64,000 nucleotides of DNA from Janthinobacterium sp. (GTDB lineage: Bacteria > Pseudomonadota > Gammaproteobacteria > Burkholderiales > Burkholderiaceae_D). Below the pieces are notes generated by a model. It did no database searches. It saw only the letters and a list, made by a program, of their open reading frames with translations, and had not been told where the DNA came from. Each line of letters starts with the position of its first letter. Within the stretch, counting starts at the first letter, position 1. A program made the position numbers and the translations under genes. The stretch spans positions 62,001-126,000 of the forward strand of contig NZ_RFSK01000001.1 of the NCBI RefSeq assembly GCF_009923995.1. Direction: 5' to 3'. Positions 44,133-56,352 of this stretch are shown here, in pieces.

Positions 44133-45524
44133 ATGTTGTTGAATACCCTGTTGGACGAATTGACCGGCCGCGGCAGCGGCACGGAGGCGGCGCGGCGCGA
44201 GCGCTACGACTGGCTGGAGCAATTGCGCTGCGCCAACCCGCAGGCGGCCGAGGGCGGCCCCATGGCCGGCATCCCCGGCCACCACTGGTACCGGCTGCCG
44301 CAGGCGCTGGGCGTGGCGGGCCAGCGGACGGACCTGCTGGTCGGCACCCTGAACGCCCAGTACCTCGTGTTCGCCGGCCGCCACGCGGCCGCCTTCGCGG
44401 CCGAACTGGGCCTGCAGTACGACGCCAACAACCGCATCGACCGCCCGGGCGGCCTCGATGCGCTGCTGGACGCCTATGAAGAAGAGGCCGACGGCGGCTG
44501 GAACACCTTGCCGGCCGGCCCGCCGGCGCCGCCGCTGGCGGGCTGGGACGAAGTGTATTTCCGCGTGCGCGACCTGAGCGACGGCAAGGCCATCCAGAGC
44601 GTCACCACCATCGCCTACGAAAGCAGCCGCTTCCCCGGCCACACGCTGCTGGGCACGACCCTGGTGGGTGCCGGCGCCATCGCCCACGACGACGACACGG
44701 CCGCCTATCTGCGCCAGGTATTTGCCGACTGGGCCATCCAGCGCGAGTGCGCGGACGCTTGCCGGCCAGCGCAGGAACCGTGGCCCCATGCACCGCGCCA
44801 GGCGCCGCCCGCCGCCTTTGATTTTGCGCAGAACCTGCGCTACCTCGACACCCTGCTGGCCGCCTATGCGCGCGCGCAGACGCAGGCGGAAAGCGACGGC
44901 GGCGACGCGGCCTACTGGGCCTGCGCGGCCGCCAGCACGGCCTACCAGGTCTTTTCGCTGCGCTATACGGCCGGCTTGCCCCTGCCGGAAGTGGCAACGG
45001 CACTGGAAGCGGCCGTCGCCGCCTGCGAGTCGGCGCGCGCGGCCCTGGCCGACGCCTACGGTGACGACGCCTTGCCTGCCTTTGATTTCGAACAATTGAC
45101 GGATTACGCGCGCACCCTGCAACTGCTGGGCGCCAGCCTGCTGTTCGGCCGCCACGACCTGGCCATGCGCCTGGCCGCCCTGCAGACGGCCTTCGATGGC
45201 GAGGATGGCGTGTACGAGGCGCTGCTGGCCGCCGTCTACCCGCGCCGTCCCGCCGTCGACGAATGGTATTTCGCCGCACCCTACACGGCCCTGTACGACG
45301 GCCTGCACGCGGACGATCCCGCGCAGCAGCTGGCGCACCTGCGCCATTACCTGGCCACCTGGCACCCGGCGCTGGTGCAGGAGGACTGGTTCAACGGCCA
45401 TCTGCGCACGCAGGGCCCGGGCGGCTACTACGGCCTGTGGGCCTTCGAGGCGGCCGCCGTGGCGCAACGCCTGGGCTTGGACCGCAGCGCGCTGGTCCAC
45501 TGGCTCATGCCGCCGGAACCCTGA
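44133..45524 (+). CDS. PoNi-type immunity domain protein (DUF1910/DUF1911)
   Basis: 463 residues. The last third looks like PoNi_N plus PoNi_C: NLRYLDTLLAAYARAQTQAESDGGDAAYWACAAAS, VDEWYFAAPYTALYDGLHADDPAQQLAHLRHYLATWHPALVQEDWFNGHL and GGYYGLWAFEAAAVAQRLGLDRSALVHWLMP. These domains are found in immunity proteins that neutralise PoNe DNase toxins. The first 200 residues (HHWYRLPQALGVAGQRTDLLVGTLNAQYLVF, DDTAAYLRQVFADW) are a distinct region I do not recognise. No toxin, Rhs, VgrG or Hcp gene is beside it, so it is an orphan or serves another use. Confidence 0.65.
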   Translation: MLLNTLLDELTGRGSGTEAARRERYDWLEQLRCANPQAAEGGPMAGIPGHHWYRLPQALGVAGQRTDLLVGTLNAQYLVFAGRHAAAFAAELGLQYDANNRIDRPGGLDALLDAYEEEADGGWNTLPAGPPAPPLAGWDEVYFRVRDLSDGKAIQSVTTIAYESSRFPGHTLLGTTLVGAGAIAHDDDTAAYLRQVFADWAIQRECADACRPAQEPWPHAPRQAPPAAFDFAQNLRYLDTLLAAYARAQTQAESDGGDAAYWACAAASTAYQVFSLRYTAGLPLPEVATALEAAVAACESARAALADAYGDDALPAFDFEQLTDYARTLQLLGASLLFGRHDLAMRLAALQTAFDGEDGVYEALLAAVYPRRPAVDEWYFAAPYTALYDGLHADDPAQQLAHLRHYLATWHPALVQEDWFNGHLRTQGPGGYYGLWAFEAAAVAQRLGLDRSALVHWLMPPEP

Positions 45525-45548
45525 GTCCACAACCGCCGATGGGCTGAC

Positions 45549-45774
45549 CCCGCGGCACCACGCCGGACGGGAAGTCGGCGGAGCGTATCGCCCTCGTTGG
45601 CCGGCACATCCGGCTGCCCGCGCTGCGGGACTTTGCCTGGCCGGACCAGCAAGCCGACGCCATGGCCGGGGGCCTGGCGCCGCATCGGCGGCGCTCCGTC
45701 AACCTGCACGGCGGCGAGGACGCGTATTATCTGGGCGCGGTGCGGCAGGCGGCGCTGCGCCCCGCACTGCTGTA
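45549..45774 (+). pseudogene. Degenerate reading frame after the PoNi gene
   Basis: An open frame without a good start reads SAERIALVGRHIRLPALRD and later RRSVNLHGGEDAYYLGAVRQAALRPALL before its stop. It uses chromosomal codons and does not overlap the genes on either side. It may be the remains of a further gene of the immunity locus. No family is recognised. Confidence 0.3.
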
Positions 45775-45781
45775 AACGAGG

Positions 45782-47158
45782 TCAGTTGCAGCGCACTTCC
45801 CCGAAATGCTGCGCCAGGCTCATGCCCAGGCCCTGCTCCACCGCGTTTTCCACCTGCGCCGCCAGCGCGGCCGCTTCCTCCGCCGCCTTGATGTCGCGCT
45901 CGTTGGTGGAACCGGCCGGGTAGCCGGAATTGACGCGCATGCCGCCGAAGACGAACAGGCGGTAGACGTCGGCCAGGGTGATGCGGTTGACATTGCCCAG
46001 CAAGACCCAGTGGTCGGAACTGTCGGCGACGCGCTTGCCCCACTGCACCCGCACGGCTCCCTCCACGTTGACCCTGCCCACCCAGCCCTGCAGCACCATC
46101 TTGTCGAGCAGGTTTTCCATCTCCTCGAAGCCCAGGCGCGTGCTGCGGCGGATCTCGGCCGCGCCCACCAGGGCCGAATCGGCGCAGTGGCACGCCTGGT
46201 GCAGCACTTTCAGGATGGCGACGGCGTCGACGAATTCGCTGCCCGGCGCCGCCTCGTACCACCAGCGCTCGTATTTCACGACGGGCAAGGCGGCCACCAG
46301 CAAGGCGCCTACCAGGGTGATCATCCAGCTCAGGTATATCCACACGAGGAACAGCGGCAAGGCGGCCAGCGCGCCGTAGATGCGCGAATAGGTGGGGAAT
46401 TCCTGGATGAATTCACCGAAGCCCCGCTTGGCCACCTCGAACGCCAGCGCGGCCAGCAAGCCGCCCCAGGCCGCATCGCGCCAGTCCACGTCGCGGTTCG
46501 GCACGGCGATGTACAGCAGGGTGAACGCCAGCATGGTCAGGCCGATCGATACCAGGGTATAGAACACGGTGCCGAGGAAGGGCACGGCGCCCACCACGCC
46601 GCTGGTGGCCATGAAGAGGCGCGACGTCACCGTCAGCGACACGCCCACCAGCAGCGGGCCCAGGGTGACGATGGCCCAGTAGACGAGCAGGCGCTTGGTC
46701 CAGCGGCGCTCCTGGCGCACGCGCCAGATGCGGTTGAAGACGCGCTCGATCAAGCCCATCATGCCCACCGAGGTGACGATCAGGGCGCCCGCGCCGATGG
46801 CCGACAGGCGCGTGGCCTTCGAGGCGAACGTCGTCAGGTAGTCGAGGATGGTGTTCGAAATGCCCTTGGGCATGACGCTTTGCACGAAATAGTCTTCCAG
46901 CGCGTGGCGGAAGGTGTTGAATAAGGGAAACGTCGTGAAGATGGCCAGCGCCAGGGTGAGCAGCGGCACCAGCGCGAATACGGTGGCAAACGTGAGGCTG
47001 CCCGCCACCTGCGGCAGGCTTTCCTCGCGCACGCGGCGGCGCGCGAACTGCAGCAGGTCGCGCGTTTCGGACCACGTCAGGCCGCGCACGGCATCGAGGC
47101 CCAGGCCCAGGACCCGCCACAGGTATTGAAAGAACGGGAAGATATAGTTTGAAAACAT
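45782..47158 (-). CDS. YihY/BrkB family inner-membrane protein
   Basis: 458 residues from ATG 47158 (an ATG two codons earlier is also in frame). The YihY/virulence factor BrkB pattern is seen: GSLTFATVFALVPLLTLALAIFTTFPLF, AIGAGALIVTSVGMMGLIERVFNRIWRV, RRWTKRLLVYWAIVTLGPLLVGVSL and IYLSWMITLVGALLVAALP. There are six likely helices followed by a soluble C-terminal third. Formerly called RNase BN, these proteins are now thought to be membrane transporters or assembly factors. It is divergent from the WrbA-like gene. Confidence 0.9.
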   Translation of the reverse strand: MFSNYIFPFFQYLWRVLGLGLDAVRGLTWSETRDLLQFARRRVREESLPQVAGSLTFATVFALVPLLTLALAIFTTFPLFNTFRHALEDYFVQSVMPKGISNTILDYLTTFASKATRLSAIGAGALIVTSVGMMGLIERVFNRIWRVRQERRWTKRLLVYWAIVTLGPLLVGVSLTVTSRLFMATSGVVGAVPFLGTVFYTLVSIGLTMLAFTLLYIAVPNRDVDWRDAAWGGLLAALAFEVAKRGFGEFIQEFPTYSRIYGALAALPLFLVWIYLSWMITLVGALLVAALPVVKYERWWYEAAPGSEFVDAVAILKVLHQACHCADSALVGAAEIRRSTRLGFEEMENLLDKMVLQGWVGRVNVEGAVRVQWGKRVADSSDHWVLLGNVNRITLADVYRLFVFGGMRVNSGYPAGSTNERDIKAAEEAAALAAQVENAVEQGLGMSLAQHFGEVRCN

Positions 47159-47183
47159 GTGCAAAATCAGAACGGCGCCATGA

Positions 47184-48240
<1,057 letters not shown>

Positions 48241-48244
<4 letters not shown>

Positions 48245-49671
48245 ATGAACAGTCCATGAGCGAACAAGCCGAATTCCTCGCCGCCTGCCGCGCCCTGCTG
48301 GGCGATGCCTACGTGCTCACCCTGGATGCCGATATGGCGCCCTTCCTCACCGACTGGCGCGACCGGTTCACGGGCAAGGCGCTGGCCGTGCTGCGTCCCG
48401 CCACCGTGGAAGAAGTGGCAGGCGTGCTGCGCGCCTGCGCGCAATGGCGGATTCCCGTCGTGCCGCAAGGTGGCAACACGGGCCTGGTCCTGGGCAGCAT
48501 CCCGGACGCCGCCGGCACGGCCATCGTGCTGTCGCTGGCGCGCCTGAACGCCATCCGCGCGCTCGATCCCGTCAACCGCACCATCACCGTGGACGCGGGC
48601 TGTATCCTGCAAACCATCCAGGAAGCGGCCAGCGCCGCCGGCTGTCTGTTCCCCCTGTCGCTGGCGGCCGAAGGCAGCTGCACCATCGGCGGCAACCTGG
48701 CGACGAATGCGGGCGGCACGGCTGTGCTGCGTTACGGCAATACACGCGAACTGTGCCTGGGCCTGGAAGTGGTCACGCCGCAGGGCGAGATCTGGAGCGG
48801 CTTGCGCGGTTTGCGCAAGGACAATACGGGCTATGACTTGCGCGACCTGTACATCGGCGCGGAAGGCACCCTGGGCGTCATCACCGGCGCCGTCATGAAA
48901 CTGTATCCGCAGCCGAAAGCCTGCATCACGGCGCTGGCCGCCATGCCGACGCCCGCCCACGCCCTGCGCCTGCTCTCGCTGATGCAGGACCATTGCGGCG
49001 CCAGCCTGACGGGTTTTGAATTGATGTCGCAGTACTGCCTGCAGCTGGTGGCGGAGCAGTTCCCCCAGCTGCCCCGCCCCTTCACCGACGCGCACGGGCA
49101 GTATGTGCTGCTCGAATTATCGAGCAGCCAGTCCGAGGCGCACGCCGTGGAATTGCTGGAAGCGAGCATCGGCGCGGCGCTGGAAGACGCATTGATCGAC
49201 GACGCCGTCGTCGCCAGTTCCGTCGCGCAGTCCGAAGGCCTGTGGCAGCTGCGCGAGCACATTCCGCTGGCCCAGGCGCAGGCGGGCAAGAACATCAAGC
49301 ACGACATCTCGCTGCCCATTTCCTGCATCGCCGACTTCATCGCCATCACGGATGCGGCGTTGGAAGCGGCCTTCCCCGGCTGCCAGCTCGTGTGCTTCGG
49401 CCATCTGGGCGACGGCAACCTGCACTACAACGTGGCGCCGCCGGCCGGCATGACGGACCGCGACTTCCTGTCCAACCAGGACGCCATCAACCGCATCGTG
49501 CACGACCAGGTCCACGCCTTTGGCGGCTCGATCTCGGCCGAACACGGCATCGGCGCCCTGAAGAAGGACGACCTGGCGCGCTACAAGTCGCCGCTGGAAC
49601 TGCAGCTGATGCGCGCCGTGAAGCAGGCGCTGGACCCGCAGAACATCATGAATCCGGGAAAAATCCTGTGA
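48241..49671 (+). CDS. FAD-binding oxidase (D-2-hydroxyacid dehydrogenase / glycolate oxidase GlcD family)
   Basis: 476 residues. An FAD_binding_4 domain (VVPQGGNTGLVLGSIPDAAGTAIVLSLARLNAI, AAEGSCTIGGNLATNAGGTAVLRYGNTRELCLGLEVV) is followed by the oxidase C-terminal domain (FGHLGDGNLHYNV, SAEHGIGALKKDDLARYKSP). It oxidises a D-2-hydroxyacid such as D-lactate, glycolate or D-2-hydroxyglutarate. It is in one unit with DUF2069 and DUF4124 through overlaps. Confidence 0.9.
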
Positions 49672-50096
49672 AAACGCCATTTCTCCTGTTCGCCCTCTGC
49701 GCGGGCCTGGCCGGCCATGCCGGCGCGCAGGACATCTACAAATGCGTGCAGGACGGCCACACCAGCTACAGCGCCACGCCCTGCGCGGGCGGGCAGCTGC
49801 AGATCCTGGAAGTGCCCTCGCCGCCGCCCGCCGTCGACAAGGGTGCGGCCACGCGCCAGGAGCGGGTGGCCAGCCAGCTGGAAGCGGCGCGCAAGAAGCA
49901 TGAGCAACTGGAAGACCAGGCACGCGCCAGGGCCGCGAAACAGGCCGAAATCCATGACAAGCATTGCGCGCAGCTGCGCCTGGAGCAGAAATGGGCGGCG
50001 CAGGACGCCGTCGGCGCCGGTGACAAGAACCGCGACGCGGCCCAGCTGAAGGCCCGCCGCGCCGGCGAACGCCTGGCCGTCGAATGCCTGCATTGA
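49668..50096 (+). CDS. DUF4124 domain exported protein
   Basis: 142 residues from GTG 49668, which overlaps the preceding TGA (GTGA). The signal peptide MKTPFLLFALCAGLAGHAGAQ is followed by DIYKCVQDGHTSYSATPCAG, the DUF4124 signature with two cysteines, then a coiled-coil-like, Arg/Gln/Glu-rich tail. It is probably a periplasmic protein of unknown role. Its 3' end overlaps the permease gene by 13 bases. Confidence 0.88.
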   Translation: MKTPFLLFALCAGLAGHAGAQDIYKCVQDGHTSYSATPCAGGQLQILEVPSPPPAVDKGAATRQERVASQLEAARKKHEQLEDQARARAAKQAEIHDKHCAQLRLEQKWAAQDAVGAGDKNRDAAQLKARRAGERLAVECLH

Positions 50097-52681
50097 GTGC
50101 GCCGGCAGCAAACCCTGCGGGAGCGCGCCTGCTGTCGCGCTGGCTGCTGCTGGGCGAATGGCGCGCCCATCCCGTGCGCGCCGTCGTCGCCATCCTCGCC
50201 ATCGCCGTGGGCGTGTCGCTGGGCTTTGCCATCCACCTGATCAATGCGGCCGCCTTCAACGAATTTTCCACGGCCGTGAAAAGCCTGTCCGGCCAGGCCG
50301 ACGTGCAGGTGGCCGGGCGCGAAGCGCTGTTCGACGAAAGCATCTACCCGTGGCTGGCGCAGCGCGACGGCGTGGCCGTGGCCTCGCCCGTGCTGGAACT
50401 GCAGGCCGGGGTGGCCGGCAGCACCGGCAAGGATGGCGGGGCGCTGCACATCCTGGCGCTCGACGTCTTCCGCGCCGGCTTCATCTCGCCCGACCTGATC
50501 GGCGCGCCCGCCGAAGGCCAGCCTTTCGACACCCTGGCCGACGACGCCCTCTTCCTGTCGCCGGCCGCCTTGCGCTGGCTCAAGGTGGCACAGGGCGACA
50601 CGCTTGCCCTGCAGTCGGGCACCGGCAGCGTGGCGCTGCGCGTGGCCGGTTCGCTGCAGCGGGCACGCGCCGGCCAGCGCATCGCCGTGATGGACATCGG
50701 CGCGGCGCAGTGGCGCTTCAACAAGACCGGCAAGCTGTCGCGCATCGACCTGAAACTGCGCCAGGGCGTCAACCGCGACGCCTTCCAGGCCGATCTCGCG
50801 CGCGCGCTGGAAGCGCAGTATCCGGGACGCTTCCGCGTGGGCCAGCCCAATGACGAGAACCAGAATAGCCGCAACAATAACCTGAGCCGCGCCTACCGCG
50901 TCAACCTGACGGTGCTGGCCCTCGTGGCCCTGTTTACGGGCGCCTTCCTCGTGTTTTCCACGCAGGCCCTGTCCGTCATCCGCCGCCGCAGCCAGTTCGC
51001 GCTGTTGCGCGTGCTGGGCATGGAGCGGGGAACGCTGCTGCGCCAGGTGCTGCTCGAAGGCGCCAGCCTGGGCATCGTCGGCGCGGCGCTGGGCATCGCC
51101 GGCGGCTACGCCATGGCGGCCATCGCCCTGCGCTACTTCGGCGGCGACCTGGGCGCCGGCTATTTCGCGGGCGTGCAGCCGCAGGTGCAGTTCACGCCCG
51201 TCGCCGCCTTCGTCTACTTTGCCCTTGGCCTCGGCGTGGCCTTGCTGGGCTGCGCCGCGCCCGCGCTGGAAGCGGCGCGCGCCGCCCCCGCCATCGCCCT
51301 GAAATCGGGCAGCGAGGAAGTCGTGACGACGCGCCTGGCCAAGACCTGGCCCGCGCTGGCCTGTTTGCTGCTGGCCGGCGCCCTGACGTTTTTGCCGCCC
51401 GTGTTCGAGCTGCCCCTGTTCGGCTACCTGTCCATCGCCCTGCTGCTGATCGGCGCCATCGCCCTGATGCCGCAGCTGGCGGCCGTCGTCTTCCGCGCCC
51501 TGCAAGGGGCGTGGCTGCGCACGGAGGCCAGCAGCCATGCGCCCGTGCGCAGCCTGACCCTGGCGCGCCTGGCGAACGCCTCGGGCCAGGCCGGCATCGC
51601 CCTGGGCGGCGTGCTGTCAAGTTTCAGCCTGATGGTGGCCATGGCCATCATGGTGTCGAGCTTCCGCGTCTCCGTCGACGACTGGCTGCTGCAGATTCTG
51701 CCGGCCGACCTGTATGCGCGCACGGTCTCCGGCGCGGGCACCGGCGGCCTGAACCCCCATGAACAGGATGCCATCCTCGCCCTGCCCGGCGTGGCCAGGG
51801 TGGATTTCCAGCGCCTGCGCTCCCTGTCGCTGGCGCCCGACCGCCCCAACGTCATCCTCCTGGCGCGCCCCGTCAACCTGGCCGCGCCGGAAAAAAGCAT
51901 GGTGCTGGTGGGCGATTCCCTGCCCGTGCCGCCAGGCAGCCGGCCCGTGTGGCTGTCCGAGGCGGCGGCCGACCTGTACAGCCGCAAGCCGGGCGAGCGC
52001 ATCGAGCTGCCGCTGGCCGGCGGCCTGCACCCATTCTTCATCGCCGGCATCTGGCGCGACTATGCGCGTTCTTCCGGCGCCATCCAGATGCCGCTGGCCG
52101 ACTACCGCGCCCTGACGGGCGACATGGACGTCAGCGACGCGGCCCTGTGGCTGGCCAAGGATGCCACGGGCGAGCAGCTGCAGCAGCGCCTGAAGGCCCT
52201 GCCCTTCGGCGCCAGCCTGGAAGTGTCGAACCCGTCGGCCATCCGCGCCCTGAGCCTGCAGATCTTCGACCGCAGCTTCGCCGTCACGTATCTGCTCGAA
52301 GCCATTGCCATCGTCATCGGCCTGTTCGGCGTGGCCGCCACCTTCTCGGCGCAGACCCTGGCGCGCGCCCGCGAATTCGGCATGCTGCGCCACGTGGGCG
52401 TGACGCGCGGGCAGATCCTGTCCATCCTGGCGCTGGAAGGCGGCGCGCTGACGGCGCTGGGCATCGCCACCGGTTTCATTTTGGGCCTCCTGATCAGCTT
52501 TGTGCTGGTCTTCATCGTCAATCCCCAATCGTTCCACTGGACCATGCAGCTGCACCTGCCCTGGCCCCTGATCGCCACCGTGGCGGGCGCCCTGCTGACG
52601 GCTGCGGCCCTCACGGCCCTCGTCGCGGGCCGCCAGGCGCTGTCCGCTGGCCCCATCCGCGCCGTCAGGGAGGACTGGTAA
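50084..52681 (+). CDS. FtsX/MacB-type ABC transporter permease, YbbP-like
   Basis: 865 residues. Two FtsX modules: the first with the membrane segment RAVVAILAIAVGVSLGFAIHLI and a large periplasmic domain, then VNLTVLALVALFTGAFLVFSTQAL and further helices; the second starts near GIALGGVLSSFSLMVAMAIMVSSFRVSVDDW and ends with GLLISFVLVFIVNP. E. coli YbbP (804 residues) is the closest type. It needs an ATPase, usually the gene before it, but none is present; it starts 13 bases inside the DUF4124 gene instead. The lipocalin-like gene downstream is coupled by TAATG. Confidence 0.88.
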   Translation: MPALSAPAANPAGARLLSRWLLLGEWRAHPVRAVVAILAIAVGVSLGFAIHLINAAAFNEFSTAVKSLSGQADVQVAGREALFDESIYPWLAQRDGVAVASPVLELQAGVAGSTGKDGGALHILALDVFRAGFISPDLIGAPAEGQPFDTLADDALFLSPAALRWLKVAQGDTLALQSGTGSVALRVAGSLQRARAGQRIAVMDIGAAQWRFNKTGKLSRIDLKLRQGVNRDAFQADLARALEAQYPGRFRVGQPNDENQNSRNNNLSRAYRVNLTVLALVALFTGAFLVFSTQALSVIRRRSQFALLRVLGMERGTLLRQVLLEGASLGIVGAALGIAGGYAMAAIALRYFGGDLGAGYFAGVQPQVQFTPVAAFVYFALGLGVALLGCAAPALEAARAAPAIALKSGSEEVVTTRLAKTWPALACLLLAGALTFLPPVFELPLFGYLSIALLLIGAIALMPQLAAVVFRALQGAWLRTEASSHAPVRSLTLARLANASGQAGIALGGVLSSFSLMVAMAIMVSSFRVSVDDWLLQILPADLYARTVSGAGTGGLNPHEQDAILALPGVARVDFQRLRSLSLAPDRPNVILLARPVNLAAPEKSMVLVGDSLPVPPGSRPVWLSEAAADLYSRKPGERIELPLAGGLHPFFIAGIWRDYARSSGAIQMPLADYRALTGDMDVSDAALWLAKDATGEQLQQRLKALPFGASLEVSNPSAIRALSLQIFDRSFAVTYLLEAIAIVIGLFGVAATFSAQTLARAREFGMLRHVGVTRGQILSILALEGGALTALGIATGFILGLLISFVLVFIVNPQSFHWTMQLHLPWPLIATVAGALLTAAALTALVAGRQALSAGPIRAVREDW

Positions 52682-53757
52682 TGCGCCGTGTTTTCATCCT
52701 GTCATTGGCGCTGGCCTTGCCTGCCCTGGCCGCGCCGCCCGCCTTCGCCCCCGTCACCCCGCTGCCGGCCGGCCAGACCCTGCGCCTGCCGCACGATTTC
52801 GGCGCCCATCCCGCATATAAAACGGAATGGTGGTACGCCACGGGCTGGGTCAAGACCGCCGCTGGCGAGCAGCTGGGCTACCAGGTGACCTTCTTCCGCA
52901 GCGCCACGGCCACGGACGCGGACAACCCCAGCGCCTTCGCACCGAAACAGCTGATCATCGGCCATGCAGCCCTGTCCGACCCGAAGGTGGGCAAGCTGCT
53001 GCACGACGAGAAAAGCGCCCGCGAAGGCTTCGGCCTGGCCTACGCCAGGGTGGGCGACACGGACGTGAAACTGGACGGCTGGCGCATGCGGCGTCAGGCC
53101 GACGGCACATACCAGGTCAGCCTGGCCGCGCGCGACTTCAATCTGCAGCTGACCCTCGCGCCCACCCAGCCCGTGCTGCTGCAAGGCGTTGGCGGCTACT
53201 CGCGCAAGGGCGCGCGCCCGGCGCAAGCGAGCTATTACTACAGCCTGCCGCAGCTGGCTACCCGCGGCACGATTGCGCGCGCGGGCGGCAAGCCGGAAGC
53301 CGTGACGGGCACCACCTGGCTCGATCACGAGTGGTCCAGCCAGGTGCTCGATGCGGACGCCAGCGGCTGGAACTGGATAGGCGCCAACCTCGATGACGGC
53401 GGCGCCCTGATGGCCTTCCAGATCCGCAGCAAGACAGGTGCTAAACTATGGGCGCACGCGACATGGCGCGATGCGTCCGGTAAGATGACGCAGTTTGCCC
53501 CCGGCGACGTCGATTTCACGCCCACGCAGCTGTGGCGCTCGCCCCGCACGCAAGCCGAATACCCGGTCGCCACCGAGATCCGCACGGGCGCCACGCGCTG
53601 GCAGGTCAAGCCCCTGCAGCCGGACCAGGAACTCGATTCGCGCAGATCCACCGGCGCCGTGTACTGGGAAGGCGCCGTGACGGTGGAGCGCGACGGCGAG
53701 CCGGCGGGCCGCGCCTACCTGGAAATGACGGGCTACGTGCAGCCGATGAAGTTATAA
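52681..53757 (+). CDS. AttH/CrtC-like lipocalin-domain protein (carotenoid 1,2-hydratase-like)
   Basis: 358 residues. The signal peptide is MRRVFILSLALALPALAAPP. The AttH/CrtC-like pattern is HPAYKTEWWYATGWVKTAAGEQLGYQVTFFRS, with GQTLRLPHDFG before it, TTWLDHEWSSQVLDADASGWNWIGANLDDGGALMAFQIRSK and TGAVYWEGAVTVERDGEPAGRAYLEMTGY after it. These proteins carry two lipocalin halves and sit with FtsX-type permeases in many proteobacteria. It is probably a periplasmic partner of the permease. True hydratase activity is unlikely as there are no carotenoid genes. Confidence 0.87.
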   Translation: MRRVFILSLALALPALAAPPAFAPVTPLPAGQTLRLPHDFGAHPAYKTEWWYATGWVKTAAGEQLGYQVTFFRSATATDADNPSAFAPKQLIIGHAALSDPKVGKLLHDEKSAREGFGLAYARVGDTDVKLDGWRMRRQADGTYQVSLAARDFNLQLTLAPTQPVLLQGVGGYSRKGARPAQASYYYSLPQLATRGTIARAGGKPEAVTGTTWLDHEWSSQVLDADASGWNWIGANLDDGGALMAFQIRSKTGAKLWAHATWRDASGKMTQFAPGDVDFTPTQLWRSPRTQAEYPVATEIRTGATRWQVKPLQPDQELDSRRSTGAVYWEGAVTVERDGEPAGRAYLEMTGYVQPMKL

Positions 53758-53793
53758 GCAATACAAAATACAGTACCTACCAAGCGAAAAACA

Positions 53794-55653
<1,860 letters not shown>

Positions 55654-55665
55654 GCAAAAACAGCC

Positions 55666-56340
55666 ATGAACGCCTTATTCCACGCCAACCTGGGCATCAC
55701 CGATTTCTGGACCTTTTTATTGGGGACCATCTTCATCGTCATCCTGCCCGGCCCCAATTCCATGTACGTGCTGTCCGTGGCGGCCCAGCGCGGCGTGCGG
55801 CCCGCCTACCAGGGCGCCTTCGGCATCTTCGCCGGCGACCTGATCCTGATGGTGCTGTCGGCCTGCGGCGTCGCCTCGCTGCTGAAAGCCAGCCCGGCCC
55901 TGTTCTACGTGGTGAAATACATCGGCGCGGCCTACCTGGGCTGGATCGGCCTGCAGATGCTGCTCGGCTGCTGGCGCAAGCTGCGCGCCCCCGCGCCAGA
56001 CGACGGTGAAGCGGCGGCCGTAGCGGCTCCCGCCAAGGAAAGCGATCCCTTCCGCAAGGCCCTGGTCATCAGCCTGATGAACCCGAAAGCCATCCTGTTC
56101 TTCATCTCGTTTTTCATCCAGTTCGTCGACCCGGCCTTCCCGAACCCCGTGCTGTCCTTCATCGGCCTGGGCCTGATCTGCCAGGTGATCAGCTTTACCT
56201 ACCTGACGGCCATCATCTTTGTCGGCGCCCGCCTGGCCGAGACCTTCCGCCGCCGTCGCCGCCTGTCGGCCGGCATGGGCGGCGGCGTGGGCGCCATGTT
56301 CATCGGCTTTGGTGCGAAACTGGCCACGGCCACCCTGTAA
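55666..56340 (+). CDS. LysE/RhtB family amino acid exporter
   Basis: 224 residues, six likely helices. The family signature is TFLLGTIFIVILPGPNSMYVLSVAAQRGVRPAYQGAFGIFAGDLILMVLSACG, followed by YIGAAYLGWIGLQMLLGCWRKL and KALVISLMNPKAILFFISFFIQFV. It exports amino acids or derivatives. It is in a unit with the aldolase-type enzyme 12 bases after it. A leucine- or threonine-type substrate is possible, and the aldolase neighbour would fit threonine, but this is inference. Confidence 0.9.
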   Translation: MNALFHANLGITDFWTFLLGTIFIVILPGPNSMYVLSVAAQRGVRPAYQGAFGIFAGDLILMVLSACGVASLLKASPALFYVVKYIGAAYLGWIGLQMLLGCWRKLRAPAPDDGEAAAVAAPAKESDPFRKALVISLMNPKAILFFISFFIQFVDPAFPNPVLSFIGLGLICQVISFTYLTAIIFVGARLAETFRRRRRLSAGMGGGVGAMFIGFGAKLATATL

Positions 56341-56352
56341 GGAAAAACTGCC

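Noticed and set aside
44133-45524. Type VI secretion or Rhs toxin locus
   Set aside because: An immunity-type domain alone is not enough; no VgrG, Hcp, PAAR, Rhs or toxin gene is seen in the neighbourhood.
52681-53757. Carotenoid biosynthesis
   Set aside because: The CrtC-like fold is widely used by periplasmic proteins next to FtsX permeases; no other carotenoid gene exists in the window.
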